From Ruminococcus sp. (lineage in GTDB: Bacteria; Bacillota; Clostridia; Oscillospirales; Ruminococcaceae), in contig JAHZHC010000014.1 in assembly GCA_019420505.1 (NCBI GenBank), forward strand, positions 1 to 31,039: DNA of 31,039 nt. Reading direction: 5' to 3'. Of the stretch, positions 30,921 through 31,039 are shown piece by piece. Under the pieces are notes generated by a model. It searched no databases, was not told where the DNA came from, and worked only from the letters and a program-made list of their open reading frames with translations. The position numbers were made by a program, and so were the translations under genes. Every line of letters begins with the position of its first letter. The first letter of the stretch is position 1.

Positions 30921-31039
30921 TCACCCCGGAAAAAAGACTTCAATTTCTCCGGTAACACAGTCGACAGTAACATAATTTATTGAGTGATGTAGATTACTAT
31001 CGTCATCATTATCCGATATGAAAAACCATTTAGGTGTGC
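30921..31039 (-). CDS. C-terminal fragment of a gene entering from the right (39 aa visible)
   Basis: The minus-strand frame from the window edge reads TPKWFFISDNDDDSNLHHSI, then NYVTVDCVTGEIEVFFPG, and stops at 30921-30923. The V-D-x-x-T-G-E-I-E-V ending resembles PepSY-type or similar beta-rich lipoprotein domains, where VDA-TGEV is common. Too little is visible to name it. The hairpin at 30830-30867 may terminate it. Confidence 0.6.
   Translation of the reverse strand, partial: TPKWFFISDNDDDSNLHHSINYVTVDCVTGEIEVFFPG

Overview
The window looks like a chromosomal stretch from a low-GC, spore-forming-type Firmicute, most likely a Clostridia member close to Ruminococcus/Oscillospiraceae. Support: AT-rich DNA, Gram-positive lipoproteins, SpoVG, NrdR, LexA, a LytR-CpsA-Psr protein, a YkpA-type ABC-F protein, strong Shine-Dalgarno sites, frequent TTG starts, and many near-consensus sigma-A promoters with extended -10 elements. 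The assignment is from gene content only; no 16S rRNA is present.

Layout. 1-1400: a strong promoter firing off the left edge (stable-RNA-like), a Ser/Glu-rich lipoprotein and nrdR, all on the minus strand. 1500-4440: a small phage-like islet with a metallophosphoesterase, a coiled-coil tail/receptor-binding-like protein, an amber-interrupted mini-gene and a truncated XRE gene on the minus strand, divergent from an intact XRE repressor plus ImmA-like protease. It lies on the 3' side of a tRNA-Arg(ACG). 4590-7300: the tRNA, tandem terminators, a CaCA cation exchanger, an overlooked 36-aa gene, a nested palindrome and tyrA. 7329-10121: a three-gene operon (XRE-cupin regulator, MBL-fold hydrolase, YbaK-like deacylase) and a lipoprotein. 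10226-13519: clpB behind a ribbon-helix-helix-like gene whose promoter carries a perfect 16-bp palindrome.

13740-16071: a stand-alone PTS Enzyme I N-terminal domain followed by an amino-acid-type ABC permease and ATPase without a binding protein. 16110-19085: an ABC-F ATPase (second Walker B Glu replaced by Arg) and a LytR-CpsA-Psr ligase. 19336-24974: pyrE, fhs, a mini-ORF coupled to a DUF3810-type membrane metalloprotease, tsaE, tsaB, a rimI N-terminal remnant and rpiB. 25329-26975: a sigma-70/ECF factor fused to a ~385-aa C-terminal extension. 27158-27434: a 99-bp tandem repeat, three copies. 27453-30660: spoVG, divergent from murC, lexA and a zinc-ribbon membrane protein. The 3' end of one more minus-strand gene enters at the right edge.

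Most genes are housekeeping (nucleotide, one-carbon and aromatic metabolism, tRNA modification, cell wall, proteostasis, SOS). Less ordinary parts are the phage islet beside the tRNA, the sigma-factor fusion, the RHH-clpB pair, the orphan EI domain, the rimI remnant, the 99-bp repeat and a promoter built into the clpB terminator. I found no clear case of a wholly new multi-gene defence or metabolic system. All calls come from reading the sequence; no database search was run.
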